Below are positions 37,401 to 48,400 of a stretch of DNA of 64,000 nt, piece by piece (position 1 is the first letter of the stretch; the number at the start of each line of letters is the position of its first letter). The notes beneath the pieces were generated by a model that was not told the origin of the DNA, made no database searches, and saw nothing but the letters and a program-made list of their open reading frames with translations. The position numbers and the translations under genes were made by a program. Source of the stretch: Mactromeris polynyma (Eukaryota; Mollusca; Bivalvia; Venerida; Mactridae); NCBI GenBank assembly GCA_032209605.1, contig JASFXZ010000032.1, positions 5,767,722 to 5,831,721 of the forward strand. Direction: 5' to 3'.

Positions 37401-40400
37401 GCGAGAGTTCAAGCAATCTACATGGACATAGTAGGAAGTTTCCAAACCATGGTATATATATCTGTGCTTATCTGTACTTGGTCCCCTGATTTTATAAAAC
37501 TGAACACGTATGGTATGCAGGTCAACTGATTGTCATGCATACTACGGATGACAAACGGCGTCAACCTCACACATACACTGTCCAAAGTGCGGTAGCAACG
37601 ATTGACGAATGACTAGTATTGCAAAGTGCATGTTGTTTGAAGATCTGAATAGATTTAAGAAACTGCTAATCTTGTTAATTCAAGTTCTTCAAAATGGATA
37701 AATCAAAACGTGTTTAATATCAACAAGATAAAAGTTGTATACTGTTTACATATCCAATGCTTAACCTATTACATGTACTAACATCTTATCGTAAATTTCA
37801 GAATGGGGCCCGCTTGTATAAGTATATTAGATTTATATCATAATTTACGTGTACTTAAAGCGCTCTAAGTACCATACTAGTTGAGAAAGTGTGAGTCATT
37901 TGATTTGTCGTAACTTATGACCTATTTTCAACATTTCTCTACAAGTCTGTATGAGGGTACGTGACTGACATTGTTACTAAAATGTCAAATCACTTCACGG
38001 TTGAAATATCTTGCCTAAGTTAGTGCAATTATCCGAATATGGGACACTTTTACTCTGTAAATGAGCGCGTTAATGGCACGTGTATGTCACGGTACTGGGC
38101 GACGTATATCAGGCTACGCCACAGATATAGTGTTACCAAAGTGTGAACAATCCGTCCAAGTAATATCAGTGCAATAATCCGTACAATGATGAGTATTGAG
38201 AAATAGCCAGTCTGCGTGTTCACGGTATTACATAACACGTCATACTTTATTTATGGTTTGATTTTAAAAAGGCAACTTATTGACCCACTGGGGCGAGTGT
38301 AATAGGCTATGATACTATTATAGTATCTCCTAATTAGGACTTAGTAAGTCATAATTATGAGTTAGTATCTCATAATTAGGACTTAGTAAGTCGTAATTAG
38401 GAGATAGCATCTCCTAATTAGGAGATAGTATACTGGAAAATATTTTTCACTTTGGCACCTGAACGCTTCCATACCTACCGCTATGTATAAATACATAATT
38501 TACCTGAATGCTAGATTTTTATATGTATTCCAAGTAATGTCGACTTAATTAGTTTTGTTAACAATGACGTGTTTTGGAGTATTTGTTTGGTAACTGACAT
38601 TTAATACAATACAGAGATATAATATATTACCCAATAATGCTGAGCAAGGTCGATAAGACTCGATATTACACGTGGTGCAAATCAAGACAACTAAGAGTGT
38701 GCCTATTTATATCGAATTTCTAGGTTTAATAGGCAAACAGCAGTTTATTCTGAATGTATAGAAGAAAACGTCAAAATGTTCAATTCCTGCAATTGTCTGT
38801 TTCAGTTTCTATAAAACACTTTATAATAAAGTTAGTTATGAATAGTTATGTTAAATATTTTTTGAAAAAAAGTTTTATTTCATATTTTACTATCACAGTG
38901 ATGTTTTTAAAAGAATTTGACACAGGGCCGACCCCTTTTTAACTCATGTTAATTTACATCGATTGTTTAACATTTATTAGATTTACAGTAATCACTCTCA
39001 ATGACTGTTTCCTAGGTTACTAACCAATACTAGCGGAATTTAAGGATTGTGAAGGTCGTGATCAAACCCGCTCATCGCGAGGCTCAAACGCAACACATTC
39101 GGATCAAGAGCCAAGGGCTCTACCCCTCGACCACTACACAATCTCTGTCCTTGCTCCTTGTATCTACAGCCTACACTAAAACAACATATTCATTCAGCAA
39201 ACTTGTTTGTTTAGGGGTACCAGAAAGACCACATATCATTCTTTGTTCTAGGTCACTGATTTCGGTTCATTTCGGGATAGCCTGTATAAATTTGTTATAT
39301 ATGATCAGGGGATAATGACACGAAAATACCAGCAAACGAAATAAATTGAAAAGGGGCCATTGTCGATGGGTCGGTACGGGAACCATAAACAAACATATTT
39401 TATGATGGGCCCTAGGGAATCGACTTCTTATTGTATGTGTATTTATTATACAATATTATGGGGTGCCAAAATCTAGGCAGACAGGATCAATAGATATTTA
39501 GATTTTGATCACAGAAAAGAAACATTATATCAGCATTCTCAATGCTGCACCCTGTTCCGTTTTGATTTACGTACATGGTTTGAACGTTGTCATATCAGAA
39601 GATTGAGAGAACTGGTCTCTTATCTTCGAGTATATCATGAGTTTGGCCCCAACCTACTCCGAGCTTTTCACCAGATAATGTATATAAATAAACATGTTGC
39701 ACCCAGTTCGTTTAGATTTACGTACATACAATGTGTGTTTGTTGTCATGGCCGAAGATTGAAAGAACTGGCCCGTTATCTTCGAGTATATCATGAGTTTG
39801 GCACGAGACTGCCACCGAGCTTTTCACCCCGGGGCAGATAATGTATATACATGTATATAATAACTCTTATCAGTCATACCTATGTGCTCGTACTTATATA
39901 AATGGCATGAGTTGGATATTTGTTTAAGATCAATTTTTATCCTTCATCAAAAGGTTTGAATCACGATAAACAAAAATGTACTATTTGTACATCTAAGAAA
40001 ACTAACGTACATTCATTAACGCAACATCAAACACTTGAACTGATTTGCGCGGTTTTCGATTGATATGAAATCTTGTGAGGTAATAGTTTACCAGAGTCCT
40101 TGAGCATGAACTGATCTGTTCTAGACAACTCAATAACTTACGGAGAACGTGCTAATAAGCATGTAATATCGATTGATTTTGATTTAATTAGCAAGGTCAG
40201 GTGTAAAACATAGACCACGCATTGATAAATCACCTAAGCAACACGTTAGACGTAGCGGTCGCATGGTCAAGCCTCCTATTCCTAATTTTAAAGGTCGTCA
40301 GTTCGAGTCCGGTCGAGCGGGGTTTTATCACGACCTTCACATTCGCCGATTTCCGCGCGCGTACTGGTTAGTAACACAGGAAGCAGTCATCGAGAGTGAT

Positions 40401-40484
40401 TTATATAAGTTGTAAGAATCATAATCGTATAAATAAGTTTAACTAAAAACTAAACTTAAAACAACGCTTACCTGGATTCGTCAT
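34477..40484 (-). CDS. Four-span membrane protein with three PPxY motifs (315 aa)
   Basis: Four exons: 40484-40472 (ATG ACG AAT CCA G), 37198-36975 (224 nt), 35917-35825 (93 nt) and 35094-34477 (618 nt with TGA). Donors are gtaagc, gtaagt and gtgagt; each acceptor ends ttcag; phases are 1, 0, 0. Predicted spans: TM1 about 34-58, TM2 about 69-91 (crossing the exon 2/3 junction), TM3 about 115-139 and TM4 about 156-179. The loop before TM4 is short and acidic with two Cys (C138, C145). The N-terminus and the 136-residue tail should face the cytosol. The tail is Pro/Gln/Ser-rich and contains PPPY (242-245), PPKY (282-285) and PPPY (298-301). Such motifs bind WW domains, for example of NEDD4-family ubiquitin ligases (established knowledge), so a trafficking or ubiquitination-adaptor role is an inference. 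The topology resembles invertebrate tetraspan/MS4A-like proteins, but I cannot name the family. Paralogue at 45447-53766. Confidence 0.85.
35166..35330. mobile_element. Family A element in an intron
   Basis: tacagtaaaacctcacttaa start and attgaggtttaactgta end, inside intron 3 of the four-span gene at 34477-40484, about 70 bp from its last exon. Confidence 0.7.
35968..36290. mobile_element. Inverted-repeat MITE (family C), copy 2
   Basis: Same termini as 5612-5965, with matching interior motifs (cccacatgagc, cccaaatatgtgacaa) in opposite orientation. It lies about 50 bp upstream of exon 3 of the four-span gene. Confidence 0.7.
36690..36905. repeat. Dispersed repeat shared with 8925-9130
   Basis: Inverse-oriented copy: 'ccattaattaatcact', 'cccaatttctaagtttaa', 'ggtcaccttcccaaacta'. 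It lies just below exon 2 of the four-span gene (36975-37198). Confidence 0.55.
37338..37451 (+). CDS. Candidate plus-strand first exon
   Basis: ATG in a good context (acaaaATGG) opens a 38-codon stretch beginning MAEVAKHLFIAGLISEEISL and ending at a plausible donor (ATG|gtatat). It is locally richer in CpG than its surroundings. It lies 140 bp from exon 2 of the minus-strand four-span gene, inside its 3.3-kb intron. No second exon was identified, so it may be coincidence or the start of an overlapping antisense transcript. Confidence 0.2.
38322..38431. repeat. Five 21-bp palindromic units
   Basis: Tandem units such as agtatctcctaattaggact t, each close to its own reverse complement (tatctcctaattaggagata at the right end). 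Confidence 0.85.
39000..39150 (-). mobile_element. tRNA-derived SINE, tail type 1
   Basis: Reverse strand: 'gtggtcgaggggtagagccc', B-box-like 'cgtttgagcctcg', 'gatcacgaccttcacaa', then 'attggttagtaacctagga'. Confidence 0.65.
39541..39855. repeat. Tandem duplication of about 155 bp
   Basis: Two diverged copies share 'gatttacgtacat', ttatcttcgagtatatcatg, 'gagcttttcacc' and 'cagataatgtatata'. Confidence 0.75.
40238..40410 (+). mobile_element. tRNA-derived SINE, tail type 1
   Basis: 'gtagcggtcgcatggtcaag', B-box 'cagttcgagtccgg', 'atcacgaccttcaca', then 'gtactggttagtaacacagg'. It lies 60 bp downstream-strand of exon 1 of the four-span gene. Confidence 0.7.
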
Positions 40485-40978
40485 TGTTCGTGGTTGCACA
40501 CACAGCATACACTGTTGTCTTAATAAATATCCGACAGCACTATTTCATTGATTGAATGTTACGCAATTTCATCCTAAATGCTGCCCTATTTTCGTTTAAA
40601 ATACAACCCTGACACCACAATACCTGATACCCAAATATTGACATGTCATGTGTATTGGTACCCGTACTAAACGTTCTATACGTGATGTAAATCGATAAGC
40701 TGGGTACTAGATTCACCGATGTGTGACAGGTGTTCTATTTACCTGTATAATCACTCTGTGTATATGCTACGCGACGACAAATCACATTCCGGTCTTTGGC
40801 TCGTTTTGATCGGTTTAACGGTACCTGGCTTATTGGCATAAATTCCCAATTTACATTAATATGTGAAGCAGTTAATTATGTGAATAATTAGAAATTGCCC
40901 AACTGTGGTGAATTGCCACTACGTATTATGTGACAGTTTTATTGAGGTACTGGTTCTCTAGAGGTGTTAAATGAGTAA

Positions 40979-41393
40979 TACAGTAACACCTCAATAATAA
41001 GACCACCATTGGGACGGTATACGGACAAAATCCCCTTCGGGCAAAATCCTCTTGGCTTATTTCGCACAAGGTGGACAAAATCCCCTTCATGAATTTTACA
41101 AGGTGGAAAAAATCCCCTTCATGAATTTTAGCAGAACATTTTCAACATGGTCAGTAAAACAAAGAAATATCGAAAACACTTAATTGGATTTACACTTTGA
41201 TGTAGTCATTATTATATTTAATATTGTATCACTTGTAAAATTCATGAAGGGGATTTTGTCCACCTTGTTAAATTCATGAAGGGGATTTTGTCCGGAGGGG
41301 ATTTTGTCCTATACTACCTTGGGACCCTTGAAAATGGTCTTAATTTCGAGATGGTCTATTATTGATGTAGTCTTTAAGTGAGGTTTTACCGTA
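40979..41393. mobile_element. Family A element interrupted by a second element
   Basis: The outer family A halves are 40979-41015 and 41319-41393. Between them sits a 303-bp insertion flanked by the direct repeat TTGGGAC. Confidence 0.75.
41016..41318. mobile_element. Inserted inverted-repeat element with 7-bp target duplication
   Basis: Ends are imperfect inverted repeats built from 'ggacaaaatccccttc' blocks, repeated three to four times at each side (ggtatacggacaaaatcccc versus its reverse partner ending tcctatactacc). Direct repeat TTGGGAC at 41009-41015 and 41319-41325. The interior is AT-rich and non-coding. Confidence 0.75.
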
Positions 41394-41958
41394 CAATATA
41401 TATGCATACTACGGGAAAACTGTTTATGTTGTTGAAGAGAAGTTGTTGTACAATAGAGGGACACTCTGGAGAGGTGTCATTGTATGAAATACGAAGGTCA
41501 CCGAGCCGAAGGTCACCGAGCCGAAGGTCACCGAGCATTGGTAGCAGTCATTCTCGTCTTGACGTAGTTGGCCGAGGTTTTCCGAATGTGATAGCAGTAT
41601 GAACAACAAAACATGGATAGACATTGAAACTGATGTATTTGCGATGGATTACGTTCTTAATTACTTAAGTCGAGGGGTGACAGCGAAACTAGTCTATCTG
41701 CCCCGTCTGTATATAGATAAAGAATCATCAACATGTTCCCATTTATTATGACCGAAATTGAATACGCCGAAAGGCCCTACAACGTAACCATCCAGATACA
41801 TGAGTAATATTATAGTGAGAATGTTTTTTTTTAAAGATGACGTATTTGTGTCGTTAAATATCACACTGTTATATATTGTATGCCGGTGTCATGTTCATTT
41901 CAGGGTTTTGTTTGGTTGGATTGTACTGAATATTGTATTTATCACATGAGTTTACATG

Positions 41959-42100
41959 ATACTGTGAAACATCAATAATAAGACCACCCTTGTGACCCTT
42001 GAAAACTAGTTTTAATATTGAGGTGGACTTTATATTGAGGTTGAATAAAGAGCAAAACAGTGAAAATGGACTTGAAAATTGTGTTCTCTCTTAAAGTACA
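41959..42100. mobile_element. Family A element, degenerate
   Basis: Start 'tactgtgaaacatcaataat' and interior 'aagaccacccttgtgaccc' match the family; the right end is lost. Confidence 0.5.
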
Positions 42101-42127
42101 GTTTAGATGATGTCTAAAATAATTATA

Positions 42128-42356
42128 TGAGCGTCGCTGTACGATTTCCAACCTCTGTCTCAAGTGACGTCATTTCCAGAAAACGTCACATTTGACGTCA
42201 CTATAAATTATACTGACAGTAAGCAATATTTGCCTGATATGGTAATATGAAAACGAAGTGACCATATGGAGTAACTACTGTTTCTAGCTTGCAAATAGTG
42301 ACATCACATGTGGCGTTTTCTTGAAATGACGTCAATCCCATAGCAGTGCTCATATG
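42128..42356. mobile_element. Inverted-repeat element with TGACGTCA motifs (family D), copy 1
   Basis: 'atgagcgtcgctgtacgatt' start and 'catagcagtgctcat' end. Both arms contain agtgacgtcatttc or its complement and 'gaaaacgtcac'. Confidence 0.6.
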
Positions 42357-44339
42357 TGTTTTATTAAATATCAAACAGCGACGTTAAAGTCGTATACATC
42401 TGAACTTTTAAATTGGTGGAATAGAAAACACTATGTTTCGTAGTATGATACTTCCCATGGATGTTTTAATGTTTTCTGGACACGCTTACCCTGGCTGTAT
42501 TACTTTTCAAATTAATATAAAAGTGTAGAAAATTCGGATAACATATATTAAGGCTATCATTATATACATTTACATTTTTTTCATCATATTGTGACTGTTC
42601 GAAAATTTGCACCAACGCGATGATTCCTTTCAAAATATGTATATTTTATAACGCTCAAGGTTTTTTTCTGAAATTTGTATTAGTAGAGCTACAATTTTAG
42701 CGTATAAACATTTCACCGTCGTAAAATTTCATCGTGAAATTAATTCCCTCGCGAATCGTTAGTTGAAATTTGATCTTCATTCTGAGTGCATATTTCTGAG
42801 ATTGATTAACATTTTAAATTCTATATTTAGAAAAGAAACATTAGTTCTTTAAACGTTTAATTTCAAAACAACTGGAAGATGGTATGTTCAATGGAAAGGA
42901 AATGTTGACGGAAAGAGACAAGATGTTGGCAAGAAACATAACTCTAGCATCATATTTAAATAATGGCGAGATTAAACAGAGTTGCTTCCCTTAATATATA
43001 TTCGCGTTAATTTTCCTAACCGCGCACTAACATGAGTTTAATACCTCAAGTCAGCCTCAGAAGAATGCACGAAATTGATTTTCACCCCAAATGATGATCC
43101 TGATTTCATTCCCAAGTTTAAATGGTACTGCACACAACATCACTAAGAATTCATATCTTAGTGAGAAAAAAGTAGCATCTCATGAAACATTTATTTTTAA
43201 TCATCACCAACGGTTCCGCCATTTATTTTTCTGTATTAAGAACCACAACACGTACATTAATGAAGTGAAGCACGCAACACGTTCATTAAGATATTTTATA
43301 ATTAACCACAATAGCCTTATGCAGTGCAAATTGCTTAAGATAAACGCGTACCAGCAAATAATTTAGATTGGCTGAGTTCGTAGAATATTTGACTGGCGTC
43401 AAGGAGTATTACATCTCATCAAGAAACCAGAGGTAGCGTTCGCATAGATAATTTGACCACAAGTATACAGTAAACAAACATTATAAAGAAGATAGTATAT
43501 TCCTGGACTAGTTTATAAGTTTTTGTTCATATTTTAACTCGGTAATCAGACGGGCCACTTCCTGACTAAAACCGACTTCCTTTAGAACCGAAGTACATGC
43601 ATGGTCTCATTATTGAGGTCTCGTTTTATATAACAATTATTATATTATAAACCATTCGTTTGAAATAGTCATATGTTGATGTACAGGAAAACCTCACTTA
43701 AAGACCACCTCTTTTTTTTTAAAGATATACATTTTATTGTCAAGAAAGTCAAATAATTCGATTACAAGTATCTATTAGTTAACAAACAAATTTTATTAGG
43801 CATTTTATTAAATGTCAACCGCATTATAATAGAATAACAAGTTTTCATTCAAGACAAAATAAAGCATAGAAATTAATATAAGACATTACGCTGACTAAAT
43901 GTTCGATTCGTAACAAAGAAAATAATATAACAAAAAGCGATTAAAACGGAAACAATCTAGACATATGATTATAACATAATACATATAATAAGTAAATATG
44001 ACGGACATGTAAAAACAATGGCACCGGCGTGGTTGGGGAAAAAACATATATCACAAACTGAGGCACAATGTACTCGGGGTGGGTGGGGTAAGGTTTACAT
44101 CACCTTTACTATAGAGTATAAATACGAAATTCGTAACCCAAATCAATATAACGTTGGTCAAAGGGGCGTTTAATATGGCAAGGTCGGCGGTGAATAATTT
44201 AGCTTTGGAAATCATTTTTGGGCTCTACTTACATGAATAAAAATACGGTTAATTCAGACAAGACAGAACTTAATTGTACAGCAAGTTATTGAGCTACATA
44301 TATAATGGTATTTCTGTTTTATTTTTGTTTTAACCTCTC

Positions 44340-44505
44340 AACAACAACACACTTTGGGACACAGCTATTTTCGGCTGTTGTTGAGAGGTTGATGTTCTAA
44401 AGAGGTTAAATTGATGGCGAACTCTTACAACGGGAAAAATGATAATATTGTTGAAGAGAGGTTGTTGCTGAAGAGAGGGCCTCTCTGAACAAGCTGCACT
44501 GTACT
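44340..44505 (+). repeat. Family B element
   Basis: Contains ggctgttgttgagaggttga, tgttgaagagaggttgttgc and gaagagagggcctctctg, ending in 'gctgcactgta'. Confidence 0.55.
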
Positions 44506-45446
44506 ATATTCTCACAAATTACCTGTAGAGAGCAGGAATTCATACATCAATATGACAAAATATTTTCATTTTATACTTAAAACAGGAATTCTAACCATTA
44601 ATAATATGCATGTTGTTTATCGAAGTTCGTTCATTATTAAAATTTGCAAATGTTACAGACTTAAAACTTGTCAAAACTTTTAAACTAATCAATATATTTT
44701 GCATTTTCTAGTCAAGACATGAATTCCAGCACTTATACACATGTTGTAAATTTTCGTTTATTATTGATGTTTGAAATTTACCATGCTGTACAACATGGCA
44801 TTATTTTATTTAAAACAATGTATTTTATTATACCATGTGTCATGGTCACTATCTCCACTACCCTGTCGTCACCCAACAAGGACACACATACCGGTATACT
44901 CATCCTTCCATCTACCCTCCCACGTGCAGTGTTGCAGGAACGACAACTCTGGATAGAGTGACGGGGATTGGTATAAAACAGTAACGAAAATTCTAATTAT
45001 TGTTAGAAAAGTAAACAATCACATCCTTACGTTATATAATAAAATAACTTAAGCAGATTGGTTCGTAATGTTTACCAGCAATTTTTCTGAGGTACAAAAT
45101 TCGGCAAGAGTTATTTCATACAACCTTAATATACGGACCTGTTGCATTAATTTAGTATGACGTATGTACGAGCATTTCTCACAGACGCCACGTCCAATGC
45201 CTTGATTAGCCATTCCAATAAAATGCCATTATCATATTTCATACAGAATATTAATACGCAGACATTAAATAGCTGTTGGAATAATTATGGCTGTAAAATA
45301 CAGAAGATGCAAAGAAATCACAGACGAGAAGTAATCGATGGCCATTGATACTATATATATAACATATTATAACACCGGACATATAAATGATATGAAATTT
45401 ATGAAAATATAAATATCTGCCAAAAATATTAAGAAGCACAGTTATT

Positions 45447-48400
45447 TTATTGGTTTTGTAACCGACTATTTCTTTCTTTCAATTTCTTCTTCATGGCTGG
45501 GTCATTTAACACGGCAACATATGATGGCGGATGTTCCCCAGCAACGTGTTTTCTAGCATGGTGACCTTCGTCATCCGCCTCAATAGAAGTTTGTTTAAAT
45601 GACGAAGTTGCTGTGTAACTCTGTGACGTTGGCAAGTCATTTTGAAAATTGTCTTCGATGTCGGACAAAGGTAGCGGTTGGAACGTGGAGACTGGTCGAC
45701 TGTTTTGTGCATCTCGATCGTCGCCATTTTGTTTTCTTGCGCGTGTCTGAACAGCGCATGCGCCGAAATCGAACACCCATCCGTGAATACAGGACATTAG
45801 TGAGGCGTACATGGAAACAATTGTGCATGAACACAAGAATATTGTTATAAATACAGCTAAAAGTCGATGTTCAGTTTTGTTCACATTAAAACTACACTTT
45901 GAAAACCACATATCGGTGTCACAAGGTCCAATTGCGAATACTACGCAGACAAATAGTCCCGCTACACAACCGAATAAAGACAATACTGAGGCTACCGTAT
46001 TTCCAGTGACCTGAAAAAAAAGAAAATTAAATCAGATGTGTCAATAAGCTTGAGAGAAAATTCAGAGAGAACTTTATAAAATGACATCTTAGACAAAGAT
46101 AGCGGCATACTAGAGCAAGTATTTGAAATCAATAACCAGTACAGACATCGTGATTATGGCCACATAAAACGAATTGCCCGCTTCAACTCTCTGAGCGCCA
46201 TCAGCTGCGTCACATTTGAAACATTCCGATACCATCGAGGAAAGCGACAAGTAATTACGATGAATTATTTTTTGTTCCTTTGTACTTTACAGAGTGTCGA
46301 TACAAGAAGTGTGTCAGAATGTTCACCCAGTTGTACTGCAATCATCGCATCAGTGTTGTGTGTTTCGTACATTGCAAGACTTTGCTACAAAACACGTTTT
46401 GAAGATCTTACTGAAATCACACATTTGGTTGCTTTGTACGTAGAGTGCCAAACCCTGTGTGGGTGTCGTATATCACTTTTAAGACTAATTTTCAGTCTAG
46501 CTTACATCATACCTTATTGGCAGAAATACAATGTCAATGTACAGTAAAACCTCACTTAAAGACCACCTCAATAATAAGACCACCTCGAAATTATTCAACC
46601 TCAATATTCAGACCACCTCAATATGAAAACCAGTATTGAAGGGCCCCAATGGTGCTCTTATTATTAAGGTTTTACTGTACAATGTATAATGGAGGTTGAC
46701 TAAACACGGAAAGCTCCGGATGCACGGAGTAATACATCTATATACAAACCTATATTCAAAACAAAAACACGAGCAAGTCATGGTAACAGTGTGTCTATAG
46801 AACCATGGAACTGTCGGAGGAATTTGTGACAAATCACGGAGATGCAAACTGATGGCGGAAGAAATCGAGCAGAGCGACACAATGGTCCGTCTTTTGAACC
46901 GGAGATCATGGGTCTGAATCCCGACTTGAGCGAGAGAGAAATTCTGACACGTTTTCATATTTCCTGACTTAGGCACGAGTACTGGTTAGAAACCCATGAA
47001 TAGTGATTAATATGAATTCTAAGAACACATGAGCGCTGCTATGGTATAACAACCACTATAAGTGACGTCATTTCAAGAAAACGCAACTACAGTATTTGCA
47101 AGCAGGAAACAATATTTACTCCACATGTTCACTTCGTTTTCATATTGCAGTATGGGGCAACTATTGCTTACTTTCAGTACATTGTGACATCACAAGTGAC
47201 GTTTTCTGGAAATGACGTCACATAAAGAAGAGGTAGGAAATCGTACAGCGGTGCTCATATCGTGTTTCAAAATTATGCTTAAATTGAATGAAAGAAAACA
47301 ACACAAGAAACAACACCACAACTTACTGCCCGTTTGATCCTACTAGCTGCTGACATATCTATGAAATAATAATCTATCATCGGAGCTTCTGTTACATAAA
47401 TATACAATGAGCAAATCCCAGCACAAATAATCTGAAATATAAAATAATAAACATTTGCTAATATAGTAATCAATTCCTCCGCAATTTCATGAATGGAACT
47501 ATTTTACACGCGGATATAGGCAAAGAAGTTGTGTTGTAATCCAGACAAAAACCTTCAGAGTCGATTTCATAGTTGTCCACTACAACAGCAAGCTAACCTC
47601 AAGCGGAAACGGTTCATTAGTGCAAGAAAAAAGTTTAGAATCTGTCTTTTATAAATATTTTTTTAAATTTTTTTTTATATCCCGATCTTTACTGTCTAAA
47701 TATATCGTGTCCGTCAAGGTCTTTAATAATAACTACTTTCACGATGTAAGTAAATTACATATGCTATAAAGAGCGAACTACTTATTACTTTTTTTATTCA
47801 AGTGCACGTGTACTATGCAATCTCAAAAGAGGACAGTTTTGGTGAAGTTGAACTGTAGGCCTCTACATTTGAGAGGTTCAATTTATCGTCAATTCCATGT
47901 ACAGGCCGTTCCTCAAGAGCGGATCACCTTAGTAAGGGTGTACTGTAGGAAACAACACTACAACTTCTCAATACATGACAAGTGCAAGAAAAACGTCTTG
48001 AATGAAGAGAAACACATACACAACAATGCTGGTATTTGAACTGAATATTTGTGCAGGTGAATATTGATGGAGGCTATTTATTGCAACATGAATATCATTT
48101 CCAGGTATATATACTCACGAGAAACATATATACGAAAGAAACTGGTTAAGATACGTGGTATTTTATGTGCCAATAGGAAAACAGCGGCTTAGATGTAAGA
48201 AATTAATCTTTTAATTAGCAAAGTGTGTGGGAAAATACAATTAAGCTATCTTTCCAGCATCGATACTTGATAGAACAAGGTATACAAATCTACCTGACTC
48301 CTCTCAGAGTAGTACACTAGTGTGTTTTAGAAATGATGGGAAAACTTTAACTTTGACTCATGGTGCTGCTGTGTTTATGAGGTCGACACTTGCCGCGCAC

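Larger units (their letters stand above)
40485..45446. other. Spacer between the two four-span genes
   Basis: Upstream of the 315-aa gene and downstream of its paralogue. Holds the nested MITE, family B and D elements, and AT-rich sequence at 42400-44300 in which I see nothing. Confidence 0.5.

Noticed and set aside
38322..38431. CRISPR-like array
   Set aside because: Units are contiguous with no spacers, in a eukaryotic context.
40238..40310. Functional tRNA gene
   Set aside because: Boxes A and B are present but the cloverleaf is not intact and the 3' part is shared with other SINE copies.
45506..46014. ORFs in other frames over the second four-span last exon
   Set aside because: Shadows of the coding frame, which has TM spans and PPxY.
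46608..46976. 122-codon minus-strand ORF
   Set aside because: Covers a SINE and part of a family A element; no family resemblance.
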